The position numbers were made by a program, and so were the translations under genes. Positions 1-7,741 of a stretch of 61,465 bases of DNA are shown one piece after another; position 1 is the stretch's first letter; each line of letters starts with the position of its first letter. Source of the stretch: Rhodospirillales bacterium. Its GTDB lineage: Bacteria; Pseudomonadota; Alphaproteobacteria; Acetobacterales; Acetobacteraceae. Location: positions 1 to 61,465 of the forward strand of contig JAGWRU010000132.1 in assembly GCA_028869595.1 (NCBI GenBank), written 5' to 3'. The notes under the pieces were generated by a model. It worked only from the letters and a program-made list of their open reading frames with translations, was not told the origin of the DNA and searched no databases.

Positions 1-507
1 GCGCCCGCCCGCCCCGCGACCAAACCGCCGCCGCGCCGCGCCGCGCCGGCACGTCCCGGCAATGCTTTCCCGATGCCGGAGAATTTCTCCTTCAACGCCC
101 CCGCGCCGCAACGCGCCGCGCGCGCCGCGCCGCCCGGGCGGCACAGGCTCGATCTGTCGCTCGGCAATATTGGCGGCGGCGTCGCCAATAACCGCTCCTT
201 CGCCACCGTCGAGGGGGAGAATGTCGGCCCCGACTGGGGCAACGCGCTATCGGCCTGGGTGCAGGCCCATGCCTATTATCCGCCCCAGGCCGGGTATGCC
301 GGCCAGCAAGGTGATGTGGAGGTCACCGTGGTGATGGAGCCGGGCGGGCATGTCCGCCGGGTCACGCTCGACCGCAGCTCCGGCTCCGTCTGGCTCGACA
401 TGGCGCTGACCGGCATGTTCCGCGATGCCAACCTGCCGCCCATTCCCGGGCGCACCAAGCCCTACACCTTTCAATTCCTGATGCATTACGTGCTGCGCGG
501 CCAGTAA
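1..507 (+). CDS. TonB-like C-terminal domain protein (5' partial)
   Basis: The reading frame is open from the first base of the window, so the start lies upstream and only the last 168 residues are seen. The visible N-terminal part is rich in Pro, Ala and Arg, as in a periplasm-spanning linker. The last 90 or so residues look like a TonB C-terminal fold: a WVQAHAYYP stretch, then GDVEVTVVMEPGG and a GSVWLDMA motif, ending in a strand FQFLMHYVLRG. TonB proteins couple the inner-membrane proton motive force to outer-membrane receptors, but many stand-alone TonB-box proteins have other roles. No ExbB, ExbD or receptor is visible here. It converges on the next gene with a 4-base gap. Confidence 0.7.
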   Translation, partial: APARPATKPPPRRAAPARPGNAFPMPENFSFNAPAPQRAARAAPPGRHRLDLSLGNIGGGVANNRSFATVEGENVGPDWGNALSAWVQAHAYYPPQAGYAGQQGDVEVTVVMEPGGHVRRVTLDRSSGSVWLDMALTGMFRDANLPPIPGRTKPYTFQFLMHYVLRGQ

Positions 508-511
508 GGCC

Positions 512-838
512 TCAGCGCTGCCCGGACGGCGGCTCCGGCCCGGTCAGCAGATCGGCGGCAGGCGGGCCGGCCAGCACATCGGCGACCGGCGGCGGCGGCG
601 GATCGCAACCGGCGGCGACGCCTTGCGGCTGGGCATTCTCCACCGGCACGGCGATGCCGATCTGCCCGGTCATCCCGGCCGGCACGCCGGGGCGTCCGGC
701 AAGGTCGATGGCCAGCGGCAGGCTGGCCTGCGGCGCGGCGTCCCCACAGCCCGGAACCGGCGCCGCGCCGGCGACACCCCCCGGCAAACCCAACAGCAGC
801 ATGCAAAGGACGGGACCGCGCATCGCCCCAGCCTGCAT
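512..838 (-). CDS. Small secreted hypothetical protein
   Basis: This 108-residue protein has a clear signal peptide: MRGP, a hydrophobic core LCMLLLGLPGGVAG, then an AAPVPG cleavage region. The mature part is rich in Pro, Gly and Ala with two cysteines (PGCGD and AAGCDPP) that could form a disulfide. I recognise no domain. An alternative ATG lies five codons in (823). It is the last gene of a leftward group, 45 bases downstream of the HpnN transporter, so it may be co-transcribed with it. A lipoprotein is unlikely because no cysteine sits at the cleavage site. Confidence 0.55.
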   Translation of the reverse strand: MQAGAMRGPVLCMLLLGLPGGVAGAAPVPGCGDAAPQASLPLAIDLAGRPGVPAGMTGQIGIAVPVENAQPQGVAAGCDPPPPPVADVLAGPPAADLLTGPEPPSGQR

Positions 839-882
839 CGGATTGGTGAAGAAAGCCTGAGCCGGCCTGCGCCGATCCCGTG

Positions 883-3468
883 CTAGCGCGCGCGCGGCAG
901 GCTCGCGAGCAGTGCCGGCATGAACACCAGCGTCGCCACCAGCGTGCAGCCCAGGCTGATCAGCAGCAGCGTTCCCATGCTCGCCGTGCCGGGATGCTCG
1001 GACAGCGCCAGGGAGCCGAAGGCGGTCGCCGTGGTCAGTGCGGAAAACACGATCGCCCGCGCCGTCGCCGAACCCAGCGGCGCCACCCCGCCGGCCCGCC
1101 AGTTCATCACGAAATAGATGTTGAACGACACCCCGACGCCAAGCAGCAGCGGCAGGGCGATGATATTGGCGAAATTCAGCTCCATCCCGGTGCCCACCAC
1201 CACCAGCACGGTCAGCAGCGCCGATAGCAGCAGCGGCGCCATCACCAGCGCCACATCGACCACCCGGCGCAGCACCACGAACAGCAGCACCGCGATGGCG
1301 ATCACCGCGCCGATCGCCGCCTCGCGGAAGGCGCCGACGATGGTGGCGGCGGTCGCGACGATGGTCACGGCCGAACCGCCGGCATCGGGGGCCACGCTCT
1401 GCACCTGGCGGACGAATTCATGCAGCCCGGCACTGTCGCGCGCCGATGCCTTGGAGGTCACTTGAATCCGCGCCTCGCCATCGGGCAGCAGCCAGTCGCG
1501 GGCGATCGTCGGGGGGATATCGGACAGCGTCACCGGCACGGCGGAAAGCGCGGTGCGCAGCCGGTCGAGCTCGGCGGGCAGGAATTCGGTCAGGGCCTGG
1601 TTCACCGCCATCACCGTCGCATCCGGGGCGGTTTCCACCGCACGCAGATCGGCCACGATCGCCGCCAGCGGATGGCCGGGCGGCAGATGCGCCAGCGCCG
1701 GCGTCAGCTGCGACAGCGCCGCCCGCGCCGCCAGGCGGATTTCATCGGCCGTCACCGGGCTCACGGCCGGGTGCGACAGCAGGGTCGGGGCCAGGATCGA
1801 ATTGGCATCGGCGATGATCGCCAGCTTCTTGTCCTGGTCGTGCGGCACGAAACTGTCGATCGAGATCACCTGGGCGACCGAGGGCAGCGCCTCCAGCTTC
1901 GTCGTCAGGGTGGCGGCGGCCTGGGCATTCCTGGCCAGGATGTCGATGCTGTACGGGTTGGTCAGCGGGTTGTTCATCAGATCCCGCAAGGTGCGCATCG
2001 CCTCGGTATTCGGGTTCTTGGTGTGCAGCGGATCGGAATCGAAGCCAAGGCGCGGCGCCAGCGCCAGCGCCAGCACGGATAACGCGGCAAAACCTGCCAG
2101 CACGGCGCGCCGATGCCCGCCCAGCAGCGGATCGAGCGGCGCGGCCCAGGCAAACCCCACGTCCCGCCCTTCCGCCCTGGGGCGGCACAGCGCGATCGCC
2201 GCCGGCAGAAACGTCATGGTGCACAGGAACGCGATCAGCATACCGGCGCCGGCGATCAGGCCGAGTTCCGCCACGCCGCTGAAGGCGGTCGGCACGAAGG
2301 CCAGGAATCCGGCCGCCGTGGCGACGGCTGCGATCAGGATCGCCCCGCCCGCCCGGCGCGCCGTCTCGGCCATGGCCTGGGCCGGATCGGCGCAATCATG
2401 CCGCGCCTCGCGATAGCGCACCGCGAACTGGATCGAGAAATCGACCGCCAGCCCGACGAACAGAATGCCGAACCCGACCGAAACCAGATTGAGCGTGCCG
2501 ACCGCGACGGCCGCGAAGAACAGCGTCAGCATCAGCCCCAGCCCCAGCGTGCCGAGGATCGGCAGGATCAGCCGCCAGGTCCGCACCGCCAGGAACAGCC
2601 AGAGCGTGATCAGAATGACGCTGCCGATCAGCCCATAGACCGCATTATGCGCGACCGAGGCGAATTCCTCATCCGCCAGCGCGACCGAGCCGGTGATCCG
2701 CACCCGCGCGCTGCCATCGGCGACGAAAGGCAGTTTCGCCGCCGCCGCGCGCAGCGCCGCCGTCGCCGCGCCGCCCGGTTCCAGCGCGCCGTAATCGAGT
2801 TTCGGCTGCACCAGCACGAAGCGGTACGGCCCGGCCTGCTTGGCGATCTCGCCGCCCAGCAGCGACATCCAGGAAAGCGGCGCCGGATGCCCGGCCAGCG
2901 CGCCCGCCATCGCCCGATGGAACCCCTCCAACGCCGGCAGATAGGGCGAGAGATCGACGCCGCCCTGCGTCACCCCCATGCCGAGCAGTGCGAGCGAGGC
3001 GAACAGGCCGCGCGCCGAGGGATCGGCGACCAGCTGGCCCAGGAAAGGCTGCGCATCGATGGTCTGGTTCATCAGCGCGGTCAGTTGCTTGACGTCGAGA
3101 AACAGCAGCCCGTTGCGACGCAGAAATTCGGAATCATCGGGCCGCGTCACGCTGCGGAAATGCGCCGGATCACCGGCCAGCGCCTTGGCCAGGGCGGCGG
3201 CGGTGGCATCCGCCTCCTCCGGCAGTCTGGCATTGACCACCGCGACCAGCAGATCGGTGAATTGCGGGAAATCATGGTCGAGCCGAGCCTTCTGCACCCG
3301 CCACGGCAGGCTGGCGGCGAACATCTGATCGGTATCGGTGGTGACGCCGAGATGGGAGGAAGCGAACCACCCGGCCAGCCCCGCCAGGACGAGGCCGCCC
3401 AGCACGACCAGCAGGGCAGCACGACGGCTGGCATCGACCAGCCGGATCAACAGGCGGGAAAGCAGCAT
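883..3468 (-). CDS. hpnN: Hopanoid-associated RND/MMPL transporter HpnN
   Basis: This 861-residue inner-membrane protein has the two-fold repeated MMPL/RND architecture: one N-terminal TM helix, a large periplasmic domain, a block of about five TM helices, then the same pattern again. Its length and the N-terminal motif GVTTDTDQMFAASLPWR fit the HpnN family, which moves hopanoids to the outer membrane in hopanoid-producing bacteria. I placed the start at the ATG at 3468; an in-frame TTG two codons upstream is less likely. No other hopanoid gene (shc, hpnA-M) is in the window, so this copy is either detached from the cluster or at its unseen edge. A paralogous MMPL exporter is the alternative. 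Confidence 0.85.
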   Translation of the reverse strand: MLLSRLLIRLVDASRRAALLVVLGGLVLAGLAGWFASSHLGVTTDTDQMFAASLPWRVQKARLDHDFPQFTDLLVAVVNARLPEEADATAAALAKALAGDPAHFRSVTRPDDSEFLRRNGLLFLDVKQLTALMNQTIDAQPFLGQLVADPSARGLFASLALLGMGVTQGGVDLSPYLPALEGFHRAMAGALAGHPAPLSWMSLLGGEIAKQAGPYRFVLVQPKLDYGALEPGGAATAALRAAAAKLPFVADGSARVRITGSVALADEEFASVAHNAVYGLIGSVILITLWLFLAVRTWRLILPILGTLGLGLMLTLFFAAVAVGTLNLVSVGFGILFVGLAVDFSIQFAVRYREARHDCADPAQAMAETARRAGGAILIAAVATAAGFLAFVPTAFSGVAELGLIAGAGMLIAFLCTMTFLPAAIALCRPRAEGRDVGFAWAAPLDPLLGGHRRAVLAGFAALSVLALALAPRLGFDSDPLHTKNPNTEAMRTLRDLMNNPLTNPYSIDILARNAQAAATLTTKLEALPSVAQVISIDSFVPHDQDKKLAIIADANSILAPTLLSHPAVSPVTADEIRLAARAALSQLTPALAHLPPGHPLAAIVADLRAVETAPDATVMAVNQALTEFLPAELDRLRTALSAVPVTLSDIPPTIARDWLLPDGEARIQVTSKASARDSAGLHEFVRQVQSVAPDAGGSAVTIVATAATIVGAFREAAIGAVIAIAVLLFVVLRRVVDVALVMAPLLLSALLTVLVVVGTGMELNFANIIALPLLLGVGVSFNIYFVMNWRAGGVAPLGSATARAIVFSALTTATAFGSLALSEHPGTASMGTLLLISLGCTLVATLVFMPALLASLPRAR

Positions 3469-3576
3469 CGGCAATGCGGTCCGCGATCGGAGGGAGGCTT
3501 GGTGATAGTCGCTTCGCCCTGGCGCGGCAATCTTGCCGGCCGATCGTTGCGCGGGCGATTCAGCCCGATGGCGCGA

Positions 3577-3888
3577 TCACGGCAGCGGCACCTTGACGCT
3601 GACGCCCGGGGTGGCGATCACCCGCCGCTCCTCCTCCGACTGGAATTGCGAGCCGGGCAGATAGCCCTGATCGAAACCGGGACGGGTCTGGCGGAACATG
3701 CGCGGGCGCACCATGGTTTCCGGCGGCGCCGCCGGCAGCCCTTCCATATCGGGATCGGGGACCGGGGCGGCGCGCACCCCGGCCCGAGGATCGGGCGGCG
3801 CGGGCGGCGGCGGCAAGGGCAGCGGCAGGGCGGGGGCCAGCAGCGCCGCCAGGCACAGCCCGCCGGTCAGGGTGGCGACGCGCCTCAT
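3577..3888 (-). CDS. Proline-rich secreted hypothetical protein
   Basis: This 103-residue protein starts at an ATG whose first bases overlap the stop codon of the Nudix gene (ATGA), indicating translational coupling. A signal peptide ([10 protein letters not shown] and a hydrophobic stretch to about residue 24) runs into a proline-rich segment ([13 protein letters not shown]). The C-terminal half contains a charged stretch, [11 protein letters not shown], and ends in VSVKVPLP. No domain is recognised. Its place between the Nudix gene and hpnN suggests one leftward transcription unit, but I see no functional link. Confidence 0.6.
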   Translation of the reverse strand: MRRVATLTGGLCLAALLAPALPLPLPPPPAPPDPRAGVRAAPVPDPDMEGLPAAPPETMVRPRMFRQTRPGFDQGYLPGSQFQSEEERRVIATPGVSVKVPLP

Positions 3889-4448
3889 GGCGCGGGCGGC
3901 TTGCTCCGCCCGATGCCGCGCGGATCGTCGGCCGGATTGCCGATCGGCGCGCCGAGCGGGGCGCCCCGGGTCGCGCGCCAGGCCTTGAGCGACCAGTGGA
4001 CCGAGGGGAAGGCCAACAAGTCCCAGGGAATATCCTCCCAGGCGAACAGCGCCACTTCCAGGCTTTCCGGGCCGGGGGCGAAGCGCGGCGCGGCGGGATC
4101 GGCGGGCTCGGCGATGCCGGCGCGGAAGATCACCTGCACCTGGCCGATCCGGCTGATCGAATAGACGCCCAGGATCCCGTCCGGCACGATGGCGACCTGC
4201 GCCTCCTCCGCCGCTTCGCGCATGGCGCCTTCTTCCAGCGTCTCGCCCAACTCCATGAAGCCGGCGGGCAGCGTCCAGAAACCGCGCCGCGGCTCGATCG
4301 CGCGCCGGCACAGCAGCACGCGGCCTGCATCGGCGACCACCGCGCCGACGATGACTTTGGGATTCTCATAGGCGACATGGCCGCAATCGGGGCAGACCAG
4401 CCGCTCTCGATTATCGCCATCGGGGATGCGGCGGACGAAATCGGGCAT
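3885..4448 (-). CDS. Nudix hydrolase with zinc-ribbon remnant
   Basis: The 187-residue protein starts at the ATG at 4448 ([14 protein letters not shown]); an upstream in-frame start would add 24 residues of unlikely composition. A CPDCG pair (Cys19, Cys22) is followed by the Nudix fold. The Nudix box is intact: [12 protein letters not shown] followed by REAAEEAQV, giving the GX5EX7REUXEEXGU pattern with Gln where Gly is usual. The layout is like that of NADH pyrophosphatase-related ADP-ribose-type Nudix enzymes, which hydrolyse nucleoside diphosphate derivatives in the cytoplasm with Mg2+. The substrate cannot be told from sequence. Its stop overlaps the start of the small secreted protein downstream. 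Confidence 0.85.
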   Translation of the reverse strand: MPDFVRRIPDGDNRERLVCPDCGHVAYENPKVIVGAVVADAGRVLLCRRAIEPRRGFWTLPAGFMELGETLEEGAMREAAEEAQVAIVPDGILGVYSISRIGQVQVIFRAGIAEPADPAAPRFAPGPESLEVALFAWEDIPWDLLAFPSVHWSLKAWRATRGAPLGAPIGNPADDPRGIGRSKPPAP

Positions 4449-4602
4449 AGACCGATGCTGCCGCCTTCGCGCGGCGGGATCAAGCATGGCGGCGCTGAGA
4501 GGGAGCAGGCAGCCCGTCACCCGGCCTCGACCGGCACGCCGAAGCGCAATGCCGTGGCCAGCAGGCCCTGGCGATCATAGAAGCGGCGGATCGCGCGCAT
4601 GC

Positions 4603-5061
4603 TCACAGCCCCGGCGGGGCGAAGCGGAAGCCGGTGCCGAGCCGGTTCCAGGCATTGATCGTGGCGATCGCGCCCGACAGGCGGATCATCTCGTCTTCGG
4701 AAAAATGGGCGCGGGCCGCGGCATAGGCGTGTTCGGGCACCGGCGCGGCGGCGATCGCCGTGAGATGCTCCGCCCAGGCGAGCGCGACCATTTCGCGCGG
4801 CGAGAATACCGTGGCGTCGCGCCAGCCGGCCAGCAGATCGATCTTGATCGCCGGCACGCCAAGCTGGCGCGCGACGATCAGGTGATGCTGCAGGCAGAAG
4901 GCGCAGCCATTGATCTGAGAGACGCGCAGGCGCACCAGCTCCGCCAGATGCGGATCGAAAGCGGGGCTGCCCATGGCCCGGCCGAGACCGCGCAGCCCGG
5001 CGGAAATATCGGGGGCCAGCGCCTCGAAAGCGGCGAAACCGGGCGGGGCGAGGTCGGACAT
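4603..5061 (-). CDS. AhpD-like carboxymuconolactone decarboxylase-family protein
   Basis: This 152-residue protein carries the CMD/AhpD core: INGCAFC followed by LQHH, the CxxC-xxH redox motif of alkylhydroperoxidase-type disulfide reductases, then a helical region with ALAWAEHLT and SEDEMIRLSGAIATINAWNR. Members reduce peroxides or peroxiredoxin partners with the CxxC pair; true carboxymuconolactone decarboxylases lack it, so a redox role is favoured. AGGAGC precedes the ATG at good spacing. The gene is divergent from a MarR regulator over a 62-base spacer, a common layout for thiol- or oxidant-sensing control. Confidence 0.88.
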   Translation of the reverse strand: MSDLAPPGFAAFEALAPDISAGLRGLGRAMGSPAFDPHLAELVRLRVSQINGCAFCLQHHLIVARQLGVPAIKIDLLAGWRDATVFSPREMVALAWAEHLTAIAAAPVPEHAYAAARAHFSEDEMIRLSGAIATINAWNRLGTGFRFAPPGL

Positions 5062-5089
5062 GCTTGGCTCCTGCGGGTCGGATCGTTAG

Positions 5090-5124
5090 TATCAGAACAC
5101 GAATATGGTATAAGAGCCCTGATA
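5090..5124. promoter_or_regulatory. Candidate operator in the AhpD-like/marR divergent spacer
   Basis: An inverted pair TATCAG (5090-5095) and CTGATA (5119-5124) brackets a 23-base AT-rich spacer that contains TATGGTATAAG, a plausible -10 region. The right arm overlaps the marR start codon. MarR proteins commonly bind such palindromes in the shared spacer and repress both genes. The arms are far apart for one dimer, so it may be two half-sites or chance. Confidence 0.35.
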
Positions 5125-5588
5125 TGAGCGACAAGCCCGGTTCCATCCCCGCCATCGGCCAAGGCAAGCGCGGCGAGGAAGGCCATCTCGGCTATCTGCT
5201 GCGCCAGGCGAACACTGTCTGGCGCAACCGGGCAGAACAGGCGCTGGCGGCGCAGGGCATGACTCTGCCGCAATTCATGGCGCTGGTGATGGTTGGCGCC
5301 TATCCTGGCGCGTCCTCGGCCGATCTCGCCCGCGCCGCCTTGCTGACGCCGCAGACATTGAGCGTGATCGTCGCCAATCTGGAACGCGCCGGCTGGATCG
5401 AACGCCATGCCCATACCGTGCACGGACGCATCCGCCAGATCGCCCTGACCCGCAGCGGCGCCGCCGCGCTATCCCGCGCGCGCCAGGCCATGGCCGCCGA
5501 GGAACGCGCGCTGCATGCCGGGCTGAGCGCGGCGGAGGCGAAGATCGTGCGGCGCTGGCTGGTGCAGGTGGCGATGGCGTCGGAATGA
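5124..5588 (+). CDS. MarR family transcriptional regulator
   Basis: This 154-residue protein starts at the ATG at 5124 (MSDKPGSIPAIG); an upstream in-frame start would read through the promoter. It has the MarR winged-helix layout: an N-terminal dimerisation helix, HTH region SADLARAALLTPQTLSVIVANLERAGW, wing IERHAHTVHGRIRQIALTRSG, and a C-terminal dimerisation helix rich in Ala and Arg. No cysteine sits at an OhrR-like sensing position near the N terminus. The gene is divergent from the AhpD-like gene, the most likely target, and may also act on the TRAP binding protein 81 bases downstream. Confidence 0.88.
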   Translation: MSDKPGSIPAIGQGKRGEEGHLGYLLRQANTVWRNRAEQALAAQGMTLPQFMALVMVGAYPGASSADLARAALLTPQTLSVIVANLERAGWIERHAHTVHGRIRQIALTRSGAAALSRARQAMAAEERALHAGLSAAEAKIVRRWLVQVAMASE

Positions 5589-5669
5589 GCGGTTCGCGCC
5601 CTTCCCCTTGACCGCGCCTGCGCTGCGTGCAGTTGTAAGACAATTAAACAATTCTACAGGGAGAAGAAC

Positions 5670-6707
5670 ATGTCCGGGCCAATCAGCCGCCGCGTCTTCG
5701 CGACCGCAGCAATCGCCGGTGCCGCCCTCCCGCTTTCCCGTCCCTTCCTGACGCGCGCCGAGGCGGCGGCGCCGTTGCTGCTGCGCGCCTCGGTCGATAC
5801 CGCGCCCAGCCATCCGCGCAACATCGCGCTGCGCGATTTCCTGGGTAAGGTCGAGAAGGCTTCCGGCGGCGCGGTGCGGACCAAGCTGTTCGAAAGCGGC
5901 GCGCTGTTTCCCGATCTGCATGTGGTGAAGGCGCTGGTGCAGGGCCAGGTAGAGCTGTGCTGCCCGGGCACCTGGACGCTGACCGGCTTCGTGCCGGATG
6001 CCGATTTCTCCGAACTGCCGGGGCTGTACGGCATGCCGGCCGCCGGCGTGGACAAGGCGGTGGACGGCGCGGCGGGCAAGCATGTGAATGGGGAAATGAC
6101 GAAGAAGCTGGGCGTGGAAATCCTGGGCGGCTGGCTGAACTGGGGCTTCAACAACTGGTTCTCGTCGAAAAAGCCCATGACCTCACTGGAGAGTTTGCGC
6201 GGCATGACGCTGCGCAGCCCGGGCGGGGCGCTCAATTCCTGGCGCATCAAATTCTTCGGCGGCATTCCCAATGTGACCGCCTGGCCCGATGTGCCGCTGG
6301 CCATGTCGCAAGGCAATTTCGACGGGCTGATCACCACCAATGACAGCACGCTGACCGCCAAGCTGTTCGATTCCGGAATGCGCCATTCGCTGCAGGACGA
6401 TCAGGCCTATTCCTATTACATGCCGATGATGAACCATGCCTTCTGGCAGAAGCTGGGCCCCAAGTTGCAGGCAACCATGCGCGGGCTGTGGGAGGAGAAC
6501 CTCGCCGCCTATCGCAACAGGACGGCAGAGACCCAGGCTTCCGCCCAGGCGGAGCTGACCAAGCATGGCGTCACTTTCGTGGTGGTGCCGGCGGCGGAAC
6601 GGGCGGCGGTGCGAGAGAAGATGCTGCCCGGTCAGGCCAAGGCGGCGGCCGCGGCGCATATGACGCCGGAACTGGTCAAGCTGGTGATGCAGAGCGTGGG
6701 GGCGTAG
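5670..6707 (+). CDS. TRAP transporter DctP-type solute-binding protein (orphan)
   Basis: The 345-residue periplasmic protein begins with a twin-arginine-like signal (SRRVF, then AAIAGAALP) ending near AEAAAP. The body matches the DctP/TAXI-type fold of TRAP receptors: a conserved region LESLRGMTLRSPGG carrying the carboxylate-binding arginine, then GLITTNDST and YYMPMMNHAFW. TRAP receptors hand carboxylates to DctQ/DctM membrane proteins, and neither is adjacent, so this is an orphan receptor. A GGGAGAAG ribosome site precedes the ATG. The short upstream spacer holds an AT-rich segment with repeats of ACAATT that may be its promoter. It converges on vapC with a 7-base gap. Confidence 0.85.
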   Translation: MSGPISRRVFATAAIAGAALPLSRPFLTRAEAAAPLLLRASVDTAPSHPRNIALRDFLGKVEKASGGAVRTKLFESGALFPDLHVVKALVQGQVELCCPGTWTLTGFVPDADFSELPGLYGMPAAGVDKAVDGAAGKHVNGEMTKKLGVEILGGWLNWGFNNWFSSKKPMTSLESLRGMTLRSPGGALNSWRIKFFGGIPNVTAWPDVPLAMSQGNFDGLITTNDSTLTAKLFDSGMRHSLQDDQAYSYYMPMMNHAFWQKLGPKLQATMRGLWEENLAAYRNRTAETQASAQAELTKHGVTFVVVPAAERAAVREKMLPGQAKAAAAAHMTPELVKLVMQSVGA

Positions 6708-6714
6708 CGACGCC

Positions 6715-7125
6715 TCAGGCGACGTCCGCCATCCAATCCTCGCAGCGCAGGCCTTCGACGCGCTGAAATTCGCCGAGATTGCCGGTCGCGACGATCAGCC
6801 CCTGGCTGCGCGCGTGACCCGCGATCATCAGATCGTACGGCCCGATCATGCAGCCGCGCGCTTCGAGATTGGCGCGGATCTCCGCCGTATGCAATGCCGC
6901 CTTGCTGTCGAAGGGGGCGATGCTCAAACGGGCGGCGAAACGCTCGACCTCGCGGCGCATGCGGGGGGGATCGTTCGATCGTTCCGCGCCGTAGAGAAGC
7001 TCGTACAGCACGATATCGGACAGGCACATCGCCTCGGCATGGGCGTTGAAGCGGGGGCGGAGGCTTTGCGGACGATCGCGCAGCACGCGGATGCACAGAT
7101 TCGTATCCAGCAGGTAGCGCAGCAT
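6715..7125 (-). CDS. vapC: VapC-type PIN ribonuclease toxin
   Basis: The 136-residue PIN-domain protein starts at 7125 with MLRYLLDTNLC, the N-terminal acidic strand (Asp7) followed by Asn9. Further acidic residues of the metal site are in ELLYGAE and GPYDLMIAGHA, and the C-terminal IVATGNLGEF strand is typical. The start motif and length match the VapC group known to cleave initiator tRNA(fMet), for example in enterics; that target is inferred from family. Its ATG overlaps the TGA of the antitoxin gene, so the pair is translationally coupled. All catalytic acids are present, so it is probably active. Confidence 0.92.
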   Translation of the reverse strand: MLRYLLDTNLCIRVLRDRPQSLRPRFNAHAEAMCLSDIVLYELLYGAERSNDPPRMRREVERFAARLSIAPFDSKAALHTAEIRANLEARGCMIGPYDLMIAGHARSQGLIVATGNLGEFQRVEGLRCEDWMADVA

Positions 7126-7349
7126 CAGAGACGCTCGCGCTCCTGCATCGGCGGTTGCCGGCGCGGGCCGAGATCGGTCCCGGCGGCAGCGAAGAAATCG
7201 TCCCATGCCGCATCGGCGGGCATGATGATCCGGCGTGGGCCATCGGCCAGAATCACCACTTCCCGCACATCGTCGGCGAAAGCCACCGCCTTGGGCAGGC
7301 GCACCGCCTGGGAACGGTTGGAGAGGAACAGGGAAGTACGCGTGGGCAT
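7125..7349 (-). CDS. vapB: VapB-type antitoxin
   Basis: This 74-residue protein has the VapB/AbrB-like DNA-binding N terminus (TSLFLSNRSQAVRLPK), near identical to VapB antitoxins that pair with tRNA(fMet)-cleaving VapC. A linker IIMPADAAWDDFF follows, and a toxin-binding C terminus. I chose the ATG at 7349, which sits 13 bases from a palindromic operator; longer in-frame starts would cross that operator. VapB normally neutralises VapC and, as a complex, represses its own promoter. Confidence 0.92.
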   Translation of the reverse strand: MPTRTSLFLSNRSQAVRLPKAVAFADDVREVVILADGPRRIIMPADAAWDDFFAAAGTDLGPRRQPPMQERERL

Positions 7350-7362
7350 CGCCGCCTCGGAT

Positions 7363-7383
7363 GTATATCCACGGTGGATATAC
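7363..7383. promoter_or_regulatory. vapBC operator: 10-bp perfect inverted repeat
   Basis: GTATATCCAC and GTGGATATAC are perfect reverse complements separated by a single base. The site lies just upstream of the vapB start codon and is AT-rich within a GC-rich region. VapB-family AbrB-fold antitoxins bind such palindromes over their own promoter, so autoregulation is the simplest reading. The TATA-containing arm may double as the -10 element. Confidence 0.75.
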
Positions 7384-7741
7384 GCTGCCTTCTGGGCCGC
7401 TTCAAGCCTCATCATCCTGCCTCCTCCTCCCGCCATGTGCCTGCCCGCCGCCCCCGGCTACACGGATAAATCCAGCAGCGAACCGCGCGGCAGGGCGCGG
7501 CTGGGCGGGGTGCCGTCCTGCGGCGATGCGCTCTGGCCCGGGCGTCCGACCGCCATCGCCGCATTCGGCGCGGGACTTAGCGCGCCGGCGCGCACCCGGC
7601 TGATGCCGGGCGATCCGGCCGTGCCGATCCCTTGCGACGCCGACGACAGGGGGGAGAAGGAAACCATCCCCTCACCCTGCAAGAAGGCGATGAAGAAGCG
7701 GTTAAGCGACGCGGATGATGGCGCGTGCGGCGGTCGCCCCC
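7384..7741. other. Intergenic stretch with one doubtful small reading frame
   Basis: Between the vapBC operator and the GntR gene no secure gene is visible. A leftward frame at 7458-7682 would encode 74 residues (MQGEGMVSFSPLSS to SLLDLSV) that are low in complexity and rich in Pro, Ser and Gly. The start context is poor and I recognise no family. The conspicuous end PRGSLLDLSV could be a real short C terminus, so it may be a small gene or the remnant of one. Confidence 0.3.

Noticed and set aside
2113-4164. A 683-codon open frame on the plus strand antisense to hpnN and its neighbours
   Set aside because: The translation is rich in Arg, Gln, Gly and His with no domain, which is typical of antisense frames in high-GC DNA; the minus-strand genes are secure.
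4517-4600. A 27-codon minus-strand frame ([14 protein letters not shown] onward) just past the AhpD-like stop
   Set aside because: Too short and without recognisable ribosome site or family; it may be chance, though its place in the leftward group is noted.
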